A stretch of 64,000 nt of DNA from Rhodoblastus acidophilus (GTDB taxonomy: Bacteria; Pseudomonadota; Alphaproteobacteria; Rhizobiales; Beijerinckiaceae), in assembly GCF_009720655.1 (NCBI RefSeq), contig NZ_WNKS01000001.1, forward strand, positions 1 to 64,000, written 5' to 3'. Each line of letters starts with the position of its first letter. Position 1 is the first letter of the stretch. The notes below the pieces were generated by a model. That model made no database searches. It had not been told where the DNA came from and worked only from the letters and a program-made list of their open reading frames with translations. This document shows positions 16,209-22,973 of the stretch, piece after piece. Both the position numbers and the translations under genes were made by a program.

Positions 16209-17249
16209 ATGCGCACCCGCCCGCTCGGCCGCACCGGCCTCAACGTGTCCGAAATTTGTCTGGGCACCATGACTTATGGTCAGCAGACCGACCGCGCCGA
16301 CGCCTTCGCCCAGATGGATTACGCCGTCGCCCATGGCGTGAATTTTTTCGACACCGCCGAACTCTATTCCATCCCGCCCCGCGCCGAGACCCATGGCGCG
16401 ACGGAAACCATCATCGGCGAGTGGTTTCGCGCACGGGGAGGGCGCGAAAACATCGTGCTCGCCACCAAAATCGTGGGCCGCACCGCCATGCCCTGGTTTC
16501 GCGACGGCGAACTGGCTCGCCTGGATCGCAAGAACATTTTTTATGCCGTCGAGCGCTCGCTGAAGCGGTTGCAAACCGATTATATCGATCTCTATCAGTT
16601 GCACTGGCCCGACCGCCCCATGGTGCTGTTCGACGGGCTGTCGAACGCCTATGAGGATCGCGGCGGACCCGATGGCGTGACTTTCGAGGAGACCGCCGGC
16701 GCGCTCCAGGAGCTGGTCGCGCAGGGAAAGATTCGGCATTTTGGACTGTCCAACGAAACGCCGTGGGGTCTGTCGCAATTTTTACGCGTCGCGGAGCAGG
16801 GCGGTCCGCGCCCGGTGTCCATCCAGAACGCCTACCACCTGCTGAATCGCCAGTTCGAAATCGGCCTCGCCGAATTCGCCTGCCGCGAACAGGTGGGGTT
16901 GCTGGCCTATTCGCCGCTCGCCCAGGGGTTTCTCACCGGCAAATATTTGCATGGCGCCCGGCCGCCCGGCGCGCGCAGCACCTTGTTCGACCGGGGCCAG
17001 CGTTACGAAAAACCGGGCGTGGACGCCGCCATCGAGGATTATCTGGCTTTGGCGAAGGCATTCGGCCTTCATCCCGTGCATCTGGCGATTGCGTTCGTGA
17101 CCTCGCGTCCGTTCGTCACCGCCAACATCATCGGCGCGACCAATCTGGAGCAATTGAAAATCATTCTGGATGCGCCGCGCGACCTGCCGCCGGAGGTTTT
17201 GCGCGACATCGACGCCATTCACCAGTTGCGCGGCAATCCCTCGCCGTGA
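16209..17249 (+). CDS. Aldo/keto reductase, Tas-like
   Basis: 346 residues, NADPH-dependent TIM-barrel reductase. It begins MRTRPLGRTGLNVSEICLGTMTYG. The catalytic tetrad is visible as FDTAELYS (Asp, Tyr), ATKIVGR (Lys) and YQLHWPDRP (His). AYSPLAQGFLTGKY and IIGATNLEQLKIIL are the phosphate-binding and C-terminal motifs. Length and pattern match the Tas branch rather than short AKRs. It reduces an aldehyde or ketone; the substrate is unknown. It is coupled to the deoxyribosyltransferase gene upstream. Confidence 0.9.
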   Translation: MRTRPLGRTGLNVSEICLGTMTYGQQTDRADAFAQMDYAVAHGVNFFDTAELYSIPPRAETHGATETIIGEWFRARGGRENIVLATKIVGRTAMPWFRDGELARLDRKNIFYAVERSLKRLQTDYIDLYQLHWPDRPMVLFDGLSNAYEDRGGPDGVTFEETAGALQELVAQGKIRHFGLSNETPWGLSQFLRVAEQGGPRPVSIQNAYHLLNRQFEIGLAEFACREQVGLLAYSPLAQGFLTGKYLHGARPPGARSTLFDRGQRYEKPGVDAAIEDYLALAKAFGLHPVHLAIAFVTSRPFVTANIIGATNLEQLKIILDAPRDLPPEVLRDIDAIHQLRGNPSP

Positions 17250-17259
17250 TCCCGGCGGC

Positions 17260-17565
17260 TTACGGCTTCAGCGATTCGATATAGGCGACGATATCGGCGA
17301 TTTCCTGGCGCGTCAGGCTCATGTCGGGCATTTTCGGATGCGGGTCGATGAGAAAGATTTTCAATTGCTCGCCGCTCTTGCGCTGCGCGATGTCGCAAAA
17401 GCTCGGGACGTCGGCGCTCGCCTGGGTCTGCTGCTCGGGGGAGATGACATGGCAGGCGGCGCACCAGCGCTTGGCGATCTTCTTGCCTTCGATCATGTCG
17501 CTGGCGGCAAAAGCCGGGCTCGCCGCGGCCAGGGTCAACAAAACGGAAATCATCGCGCGAGCCAT
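17260..17565 (-). CDS. Class I c-type cytochrome, periplasmic
   Basis: 101 residues. A signal peptide (about 1-20, MARAMISVLLTLAAASPAFA) precedes a monohaem domain with CAACH (Cys35, Cys38, His39). A likely axial Met lies in HPKMPDMSLTRQEIADI, and the C-terminal helix ends IVAYIESLKP. It is a soluble periplasmic electron carrier; the redox partner is unknown because neighbours are unrelated and the aldo-keto reductase gene is convergent. Repeats E and A lie immediately upstream of the start. Confidence 0.9.
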   Translation of the reverse strand: MARAMISVLLTLAAASPAFAASDMIEGKKIAKRWCAACHVISPEQQTQASADVPSFCDIAQRKSGEQLKIFLIDPHPKMPDMSLTRQEIADIVAYIESLKP

Positions 17566-17591
17566 GTTCGCCTCCTCGAATCGGCGCAGTC

Positions 17592-17626
17592 CTAGAGCTT
17601 TTTCATAGAAACATGAAAAGCTCTAG
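17592..17626. repeat. Dispersed palindromic repeat, module E
   Basis: CTAGAGCTTTTTCATAGAAA followed by CATGAAAAGCTCTAG, an imperfect palindrome directly joined to an inverted repeat A. Confidence 0.8.
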
Positions 17627-17687
17627 ATTCTTGTTTTGACGCATTTTCTTCACGCGAACCGGCATCCGCTTCGCTTGAAAATGCTCC
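17627..17687. repeat. Dispersed repeat A, inverted
   Basis: Contains CACGCGAACCGGCATCCGCT then TCGCTTGAAAATGCTCC, the reverse complement of the copy at 15432-15496. Confidence 0.8.
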
Positions 17688-17756
17688 AGGCGCGGATCAT
17701 ACCGCAATTTTCGTCGTGCGCCCGCAATTCGGCAGCGCCAGGGAGCCGGCTCCTGA

Positions 17757-17880
17757 TACGGTTTCCGCAAGATCGCTTCGCGATCCGCGAAAACGAAATC
17801 GCGCGGAAATCCTTCAGGCGAAGGGCGGATTTCCGCGCGAGCGGAATAGGATTTCCGAACTGATCCTTCGGAAATCGTAT
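17757..17880. repeat. Dispersed repeat B
   Basis: Contains TCCGCAAGATCGCTTCGCGA and AACGAAATCGCGCGGAAATC, then TTTCCGAACTGATCCTTCGG. Other copies are at 36703-36793 (shorter) and 46186-46268 (inverted). Inner hairpins such as GATCGC-TTC-GCGATC are evident. Confidence 0.8.
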
Positions 17881-18122
17881 GAAACGCCGGTCAGCCCCCT
17901 CGGGGCCGGTCCGTATGGACATGTCCAAACAAGAGGGCTTTCGCGGAAAGGCTTGCGACGACGTCGGGGATCGAAGAGGTCCAGTCCGGTTCCAGGCGGA
18001 TCGGCGCGAAGACTATGCGCGCCATTCATCGTTGCCAACAAGGTCTGGATTTCTTGACGCTTGATGAATATCATTGCGATATAAAAATGAGAGTCCATTG
18101 AGTTGCCCCAGCGTGAGGGAAA

Positions 18123-19070
18123 ATGGCTAATCCAGACGAGCCAAGTTGTCAGCCAAGAAATTCGTTCGCAATCGAGCTGCCAGAGCCATATTTGTTTGAA
18201 ATTTATGTCAAAAAAAATTCGGATTTAGCTTCGTTTTCGGAGAGCAGGGCGCTCACGCATTATAAATCCTGCGGTCGCAAGGAGGGCCGCGTTTGCAGTC
18301 AAATCGACAGCAAGGCGGCATTTAAGGCTCTTGTGCCAAAATCGATTTCCATCTTGGAAATTGGCCCCTATATCAGGCCTGCGTTTAAAAAGGACGCCTA
18401 TAACGTTGAATATTTGGATGCGTTTTCAACGAGTGAACTTCGGGAAAAAGCGCGCGCGGCGCCGGGTGAAAACCCTGCAAATGCGCCTGACATTGATTAT
18501 GTGTGGAAGGGTGAGCCTTACTCTCAATTGGTGAAAAAAACGTTTGGATGTGTGTATTCCAGCCATGCGATCGAGCATCAGCCGTGCCTTGTTTACCATT
18601 TGAACCAGGTTTCCTCGGTCCTGGAAGAGAACGGATATTATTTCATCGCTGTGCCGGATAAACGTTATTGCTTTGATCGGTTTTTTCCGGAATCGACACT
18701 GGCGGATATTCTGGACGCGTATTTGCTTGATCGCCGTGCGCACTCTCCACGAACGCTCCTGCGAAGCCGCCTTTTGACGACCCATAACGATCCTGCCAGG
18801 CATTGGTCGGGCGAAGCCACGGTCGACCCCTTGAAACAACCTGTCACCAAGGCTTACGGGAAGCGCATAAAGGATACATTGGCGTTGTGGCGACAAAGAA
18901 CCGGCTATGTTGACGGTCACGCTTGGCAATTCACGCCAGATAATTTCGAGCATTTAATTCAGTGTATTTATGAGGCGGAGTTGAGCAGCATGAAATTGGA
19001 AGTGGTATATCCAACAATAAAGAACAGGTTCGAATTTTTTGCTGTTTTAAGAAAAGCGTCCCATGGCTAA
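18123..19070 (+). CDS. Orphan SAM-dependent methyltransferase-like protein, probably horizontally acquired
   Basis: 315 residues. A class I methyltransferase core is suggested by SISILEIGPYIRPAF (motif I with GxG reduced to IGPY), VEYLDAFS (acidic motif II) and VYSSHAIEHQPCLVYHLNQVSSVLEENGYYFIAVPDKR (the AIEH and post-core pattern of Methyltransf_11/23 enzymes in glycan clusters). The C-terminal half has HAWQFTPDNFEHLI. The N-terminal segment with ALTHYKSCGRKEGR resembles domains accompanying glycosyltransferases. Codon use is plainly AT-richer than the neighbours (aaaaaaaattcg, tttaaaaagg). It is an isolated gene between repeats and the antiporter operon. Confidence 0.65.
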   Translation: MANPDEPSCQPRNSFAIELPEPYLFEIYVKKNSDLASFSESRALTHYKSCGRKEGRVCSQIDSKAAFKALVPKSISILEIGPYIRPAFKKDAYNVEYLDAFSTSELREKARAAPGENPANAPDIDYVWKGEPYSQLVKKTFGCVYSSHAIEHQPCLVYHLNQVSSVLEENGYYFIAVPDKRYCFDRFFPESTLADILDAYLLDRRAHSPRTLLRSRLLTTHNDPARHWSGEATVDPLKQPVTKAYGKRIKDTLALWRQRTGYVDGHAWQFTPDNFEHLIQCIYEAELSSMKLEVVYPTIKNRFEFFAVLRKASHG

Positions 19071-19071
19071 C

Positions 19072-19088
19072 GCTGGGCGCCGCCCAGC
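19072..19088 (+). terminator. Short hairpin after the methyltransferase gene
   Basis: GCTGGGC-GCC-GCCCAGC followed by CTTT, immediately after the stop codon. The T run is weak. Confidence 0.45.
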
Positions 19089-19154
19089 CTTTGACGTTGC
19101 CAATTCGCAGGGGGAATGTTACCGTTTTGTGCAGTGCGATATTTGAGGCCACCC

Positions 19155-19643
19155 ATGTTTTCCGGCGCGCCCATCGACATCAAATATCCCTGGGGGCGCC
19201 TCGCCTGCTTTTTCGTTCTCTGGTTGATCATTGCGGGCTGGTCGGTCCAGGAGCTGCCCCTGGCCGCCGCCGCTGGCGCGGGGGCGCTCTGGGTCAGCCT
19301 TAAAACCCTGCCTCGGGGGAGGCTCCGCGTTTCCGCAGGGCGGATCTTGGTGCTCGTCGGGCGCTTGCTTTATGGCTCGTTCGCCGCTGGCCTCGACGTC
19401 GCCCGGCGCGCGCTGGCGCGGCGTCCCGATCTTCGGCCGGGCTTCGTTTCCTGCCCGCTCACCGCGCCCGAGGGCGAGGCGCGCAATCTGTTCTGCCTGC
19501 TCCAGAGCCTGATGCCGGGAACGCTGCCGACCGGCGCGGAGGACGGGACGGCCTTCGTTCACGCCCTCGACATATCGCAGCCGATCGCGGAAGAGTTTTC
19601 CGCGCAGGAGCGTCTCTATACAAGGGCGATTGGCGATGGATGA
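19155..19643 (+). CDS. mnhE: Cation/proton antiporter subunit E (MnhE/MrpE)
   Basis: 162 residues with two N-terminal membrane segments (about 16-50) and a cytoplasmic C-terminal domain. Family signs are the FFVLWLIIAG helix, FCLLQSLMPGTLPTG and FVHALDISQPI. It is an accessory membrane subunit of the multi-subunit Na+(K+)/H+ antiporter. The ATG at 19155 with GAGG upstream is preferred over an ATG 13 codons earlier. It is the first gene of a seven-gene run in which every start overlaps the preceding stop. Confidence 0.85.
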   Translation: MFSGAPIDIKYPWGRLACFFVLWLIIAGWSVQELPLAAAAGAGALWVSLKTLPRGRLRVSAGRILVLVGRLLYGSFAAGLDVARRALARRPDLRPGFVSCPLTAPEGEARNLFCLLQSLMPGTLPTGAEDGTAFVHALDISQPIAEEFSAQERLYTRAIGDG

Positions 19644-19923
19644 ATTTCTGCTCTCGGCGGCCGGCGTGATCATCGCGACGGTCGCCGTCGGTCTCGTCCG
19701 CATCCTGCGCGGCCCCGACGATGTCGATCGCCTGATGGCCGTTCAACTGCTGGGCACCGGCGGCATCGCTGCGCTGCTGCTCACTGCTTATGCGACACGG
19801 GTTCCCGGCGTGGACGATGTCGCGCTCGGCCTCGCCTTGCTGGCCGCCTTCGCCACCATGGCCTTCCTCAATCATCTCGACGCGGGCCAGGGGGATGCGA
19901 GCCAAGGGGGCTCGGAGCCATGA
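19636..19923 (+). CDS. mnhF: Cation/proton antiporter subunit F (MnhF/MrpF)
   Basis: 95 residues with three membrane helices. The family motif RILRGPDDVDRLMAVQLLG follows the first helix, and ALLAAFATMAFL forms the last. The Asp/Arg residues of this motif are conserved in MrpF. The ATG at 19636 overlaps the mnhE stop by 8 bases; a TTG two codons earlier is also in frame. Its own stop overlaps the next start. Confidence 0.87.
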   Translation: MDEFLLSAAGVIIATVAVGLVRILRGPDDVDRLMAVQLLGTGGIAALLLTAYATRVPGVDDVALGLALLAAFATMAFLNHLDAGQGDASQGGSEP

Positions 19924-20207
19924 GCGCCCTGATCGATCTCTTCAGCGTCGCCGCAATCGGCGCCGGGCTGTTCTTCTTTTTCGCCGGCACGGTCGGACTG
20001 TTGCGCTTTCCCGATTCGCTCACCCGCCTTCACGCCTTGTCCAAGGCGGACAATCTCGGGCTTGGGTTGGTCGTCCTGGGGCTCATTCCCCGGGCGGAAA
20101 ATCCTCTCGCCGCGCTCAAGCTGCTCGTGGTCTGGGCGCTGGTGCTGCTGTCGGGCGCTTCGACCGCCCAGCTCATCGGCCGCGCCCTGCGCCGGGGGCG
20201 CAAATGA
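19920..20207 (+). CDS. mnhG: Cation/proton antiporter subunit G (MnhG/MrpG)
   Basis: 95 residues with three membrane helices. The diagnostic segment GTVGLLRFPDSLTRLHALSKADNLG is present in full, followed by NPLAALKLLVVWALVLLSG and a basic tail. MrpG subunits are small membrane proteins needed for complex assembly. ATGA overlaps link it to genes on both sides. Confidence 0.88.
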   Translation: MSALIDLFSVAAIGAGLFFFFAGTVGLLRFPDSLTRLHALSKADNLGLGLVVLGLIPRAENPLAALKLLVVWALVLLSGASTAQLIGRALRRGRK

Positions 20208-21154
20208 GCGTCCTGCCGGCGCTCGATGTCGGTCTCGCCCTTCTCGTCGTCGGCGTCGCGGCCTGGACCATCGCGGCGCGCAACCTGTTCGCCTCCGTGG
20301 TCGGCTATGTCGCTTACGGGCTTCTGCTGGCGCTGGTCTGGGTCCGGCTTTACGCCCCGGATGTCGCCTTGACCGAGGCCGCGGTCGGCGGCGGCGTCAC
20401 CGGCGTGTTGCTGGTCACGGCGGGCAAAAGGCTTGACGCGCTCGCGTCGGCGGAAGTCGGCGTCCCGCCCGGACGCGCGTTAAAAATCCTTGCCGGGGCG
20501 CTGGCGGCGCTCGTCGCCGGGGCGCTCGCCTGGGTCGTGCTGACCCTGCCTTCGCCCGCGCCCAGTCTGGCGCCGGCCGCCGCCGAAGCGGCGGCGGGTC
20601 CCGGCGCGGGCCTCGGCAATCCGATCACCGCCGTGCTCATCTCCTATCGCTCCTTCGACACCATGCTCGAAAAGGTGGTGTTGATTCTCGCCGTGCTCGG
20701 CGTCTGGTCGGTCGGCGCCGACGCGGCCTGGGGCGCGGCGCCGGCGCCCTTGCGAAAAGTGCGTCCGGACGGCGCGATGATCCTGCTGGCCCAATTTCTC
20801 GCGCCTGTCGGACTGCTGATCGGCGTTCACATTTTTTGGGTGGGGGCCGACGCGCCCGGCGGCGCCTTTCAGGGCGGCGCCCTGCTCGCGGCCATGGGGA
20901 TGGTCGCCATGATGGCGCGCCTGGCGGAGCCGCCGCGCATCGACTCGCGCAAGCTGCGGCTGGCGCTTGTCGCCGGCCCCGCGGTCTTCCTGATCGTCGG
21001 CGTCGCGGGGCTGGCGCTGGCGGACAATCTGTTCGCCTACCCGCAAAATTTCGCCAAGCCGCTCATTCTGTTCATCGAGGCCTTCATGGTTCTGTCGATC
21101 GCGGTCGCCCTGCCGATGCTGGTCTGCGGACCGCCGAACGGGAGCCCGAAATGA
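20204..21154 (+). CDS. Fused antiporter subunit: MbhD (DUF4040) + MbhE/MrpA C-terminus + MnhB
   Basis: 316 residues containing three parts that are separate genes in Mbh-type operons. Residues about 1-80 match DUF4040/MbhD (NLFASVVGYVAYGLLLALVWV, APDVALTEAAVGGGV). Residues about 88-180 match the MrpA C-terminal/MbhE segment (NPITAVLISYRSFDTMLEK). Residues about 185-316 are MnhB/MbhF with the GADAPGGAFQGGALLAAMG motif. All are membrane parts of the cation/proton path. Because the large MrpA is missing from the operon, this fusion is the only place its C-terminal domains occur. A linker rich in Ala/Pro (about 110-125) sits inside the second part. Confidence 0.85.
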   Translation: MSVLPALDVGLALLVVGVAAWTIAARNLFASVVGYVAYGLLLALVWVRLYAPDVALTEAAVGGGVTGVLLVTAGKRLDALASAEVGVPPGRALKILAGALAALVAGALAWVVLTLPSPAPSLAPAAAEAAAGPGAGLGNPITAVLISYRSFDTMLEKVVLILAVLGVWSVGADAAWGAAPAPLRKVRPDGAMILLAQFLAPVGLLIGVHIFWVGADAPGGAFQGGALLAAMGMVAMMARLAEPPRIDSRKLRLALVAGPAVFLIVGVAGLALADNLFAYPQNFAKPLILFIEAFMVLSIAVALPMLVCGPPNGSPK

Positions 21155-21489
21155 CCCCGCCCATCCTTGCAGGTTTGGTCGGCGCCGCTCTGGTCGGGTT
21201 CGGGCTCTACGGCCTGATTTGCGACCCGCATCCGCTGCGAAAACTGCTCGCCTTCAATCTCGTGGGCAGCGGGGTTTTTCTCGTGTTCGGCATTGTCGCG
21301 CGGCGCGGCGCGGCGGCGGGCTTCGCCTTCGATCCGGTTCCGCAGGCCATGGTCATCACCGGCATTGTCGTCGCTTTCGCCGCGAGCGCGCTGGCCGTCG
21401 CCCTCATCCTGCGCCTTGCCGCCGCCAGCGGCAAGGTCACGCTCGATCCGCGGGCCTGGACCAAGCGGGACGACGGAGGCGCCAGATGA
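21151..21489 (+). CDS. mnhC: Cation/proton antiporter subunit C (MnhC/MrpC, NuoK-like)
   Basis: 112 residues with three membrane helices, NuoK fold. Typical segments are GLYGLICDPHPLRKLLAFNLVGSGVFLVFG and DPVPQAMVITGIVVAFAASALAVALILR; the Pro-Gln-Ala-hydrophobic-TGIV string is the family hallmark. It forms part of the ion channel next to the D-type subunits. It overlaps genes on both sides by ATGA-type junctions. Confidence 0.9.
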   Translation: MTPPILAGLVGAALVGFGLYGLICDPHPLRKLLAFNLVGSGVFLVFGIVARRGAAAGFAFDPVPQAMVITGIVVAFAASALAVALILRLAAASGKVTLDPRAWTKRDDGGAR

Positions 21490-22973
21490 CGGCGTCGCCG
21501 GGTGGCGCGCTGCTCGTTTTCGCCGTCCTGACGCCGGTCGCGGGTATCCTGCTCTCGTTCGCGCTCGGGGGTCGCGCCGCCGAAAGGATCACGCTCGCCC
21601 TGGCGCCGATCGGCCTCGCCCTGGCCGGGTTCATCGCCTTTCTCGTCGCCCGCAGCGGGGCGCCTTTGGTCTATGTGATCGGCGGCCTGCCGCCGCCGCT
21701 CGGAATCGCGCTGCGCGCCGACGGCGCTTCGGCGACGATGATGGTGGCGGCGGCCCTGATCGTCCCCGCCGCCGCCTTTTACGCCCGCGCCAAATTCGCC
21801 ACGCCCGACGGCGTCGCGGAAAGCCGGGGCGCGCTGACCTTCTGGATCATGTTGCAGGCGATCTGGGCGGCGCTGAACCTCATCTTTCTCGGCGCGGATC
21901 TGTTTAATCTCTATGTCGCGCTGGAGCTTTTGACCTTCGCCGCCGTGCCGCTGGTTTGCATCGACGGCCGCCCGGAAACGCTGGCCGCCGCCTTGCGCTA
22001 CCTGTTGTTCGCGCTGTTCGGCTCGATTTCCTATCTGCTCGGCGTGGCGCTGCTCTATGGCGGCTACGGGACGCTCGACATCGTCCTGCTGGGCGAACGA
22101 ATCGCGGCGACGCCGCTGGTGTGGACGGCCGCCGCCTTGATGACCGCTGGCCTGCTCGCCAAGACGGCCCTGTTCCCGCTGCACATCTGGCTGCCGCCGG
22201 CGCACGCCAACGCCCCCGCGGCGGCGAGCGCGGTGCTCTCGGGCCTCGTCGTCAAGGGCTCGTTTTTCCTCACGCTGCGGCTTTGGTTCTATGTCCTGCC
22301 GGCGCTGCCGATGGCGGCGCCGGCCGCCATTCTCGGAACGCTCGGCGGCTGCGCCGCGCTGTTCGGCAGCATTTTGGCATTGCGGCAGCCTCGGCTGAAA
22401 TTGCTGGTCGCTTATTCGACCGTCGCCCAAATCGGTTATTTGTTTCTGGTGTTTCCGCTGGCGTCCGCCCCTGCGGGCGGCGCGCTCGGCTGGAGCGGCG
22501 GTTTTGTCCAGGTGCTCGCCCACGCCTTCGCCAAGGCGGCGATGTTTTTGTCCGCCGGCGTGCTCGCGGAGGCGCTCGGCCATGACCGGATCGCGCATTT
22601 TTCTGGCGCGGCGCGGGCGCTGCCGCTGACTTTTCTGACGCTGGGGCTCGGCGGATTGTCGCTGATGGGCCTGCCGCCGAGCGGCGGCTTCGAGGCCAAA
22701 TGGCTGATGCTGCGGGCCTGCGCCGCCTCCGGCCAATGGATCTGGGCCGTGCCGATCCTCGGCGGCGGTCTGCTCGCGGGCGGCTATGTCTATCGCATCC
22801 TGGCGCCGGCGCTCGCCGACGGGGTGGTCGAGGTCAAGGCGAGGCCGCAGCTTTCCAGGGAACTGGTCGCGCTCGGCCTCGTGGGGGTTGCGCTGGCGCT
22901 GGCCTTCGCGCCCGAGGGTTTCTTCGAATTCATCCAGATTGGCCGCCCCTTGGCGGGGGGAGGGGCGTCGTGA
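21486..22973 (+). CDS. mnhD: Cation/proton antiporter subunit D (MnhD/MrpD, NuoN/M-like)
   Basis: 495 residues with about 14 membrane helices, Proton_antipo_M domain. Core residues are visible: the TM5 Glu in LFNLYVALELLTFAAVPLV, the TM7 Lys in LLAKTALFPLHIWLPPAHANAP, and the TM12-region Lys in HAFAKAAMFLSAG. It is expected to move H+ in exchange for Na+ or K+. A second, diverged D-like subunit follows directly with a GTGA overlap. Confidence 0.92.
   Translation: MTASPGGALLVFAVLTPVAGILLSFALGGRAAERITLALAPIGLALAGFIAFLVARSGAPLVYVIGGLPPPLGIALRADGASATMMVAAALIVPAAAFYARAKFATPDGVAESRGALTFWIMLQAIWAALNLIFLGADLFNLYVALELLTFAAVPLVCIDGRPETLAAALRYLLFALFGSISYLLGVALLYGGYGTLDIVLLGERIAATPLVWTAAALMTAGLLAKTALFPLHIWLPPAHANAPAAASAVLSGLVVKGSFFLTLRLWFYVLPALPMAAPAAILGTLGGCAALFGSILALRQPRLKLLVAYSTVAQIGYLFLVFPLASAPAGGALGWSGGFVQVLAHAFAKAAMFLSAGVLAEALGHDRIAHFSGAARALPLTFLTLGLGGLSLMGLPPSGGFEAKWLMLRACAASGQWIWAVPILGGGLLAGGYVYRILAPALADGVVEVKARPQLSRELVALGLVGVALALAFAPEGFFEFIQIGRPLAGGGAS

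Larger units (their letters stand above)
17566..18122. other. Repeat-filled intergenic region
   Basis: No gene is supported in 557 bases. It holds an E/A repeat pair (17592-17687) and a B repeat (17757-17880). The stretch from about 17880 to 18122 is unassigned and becomes AT-richer toward the methyltransferase gene. Confidence 0.6.

Noticed and set aside
6754-17687. CRISPR-like array from repeated palindromes
   Set aside because: The repeats are scattered singly or in pairs, with genes between them, no regular spacers and no cas genes.
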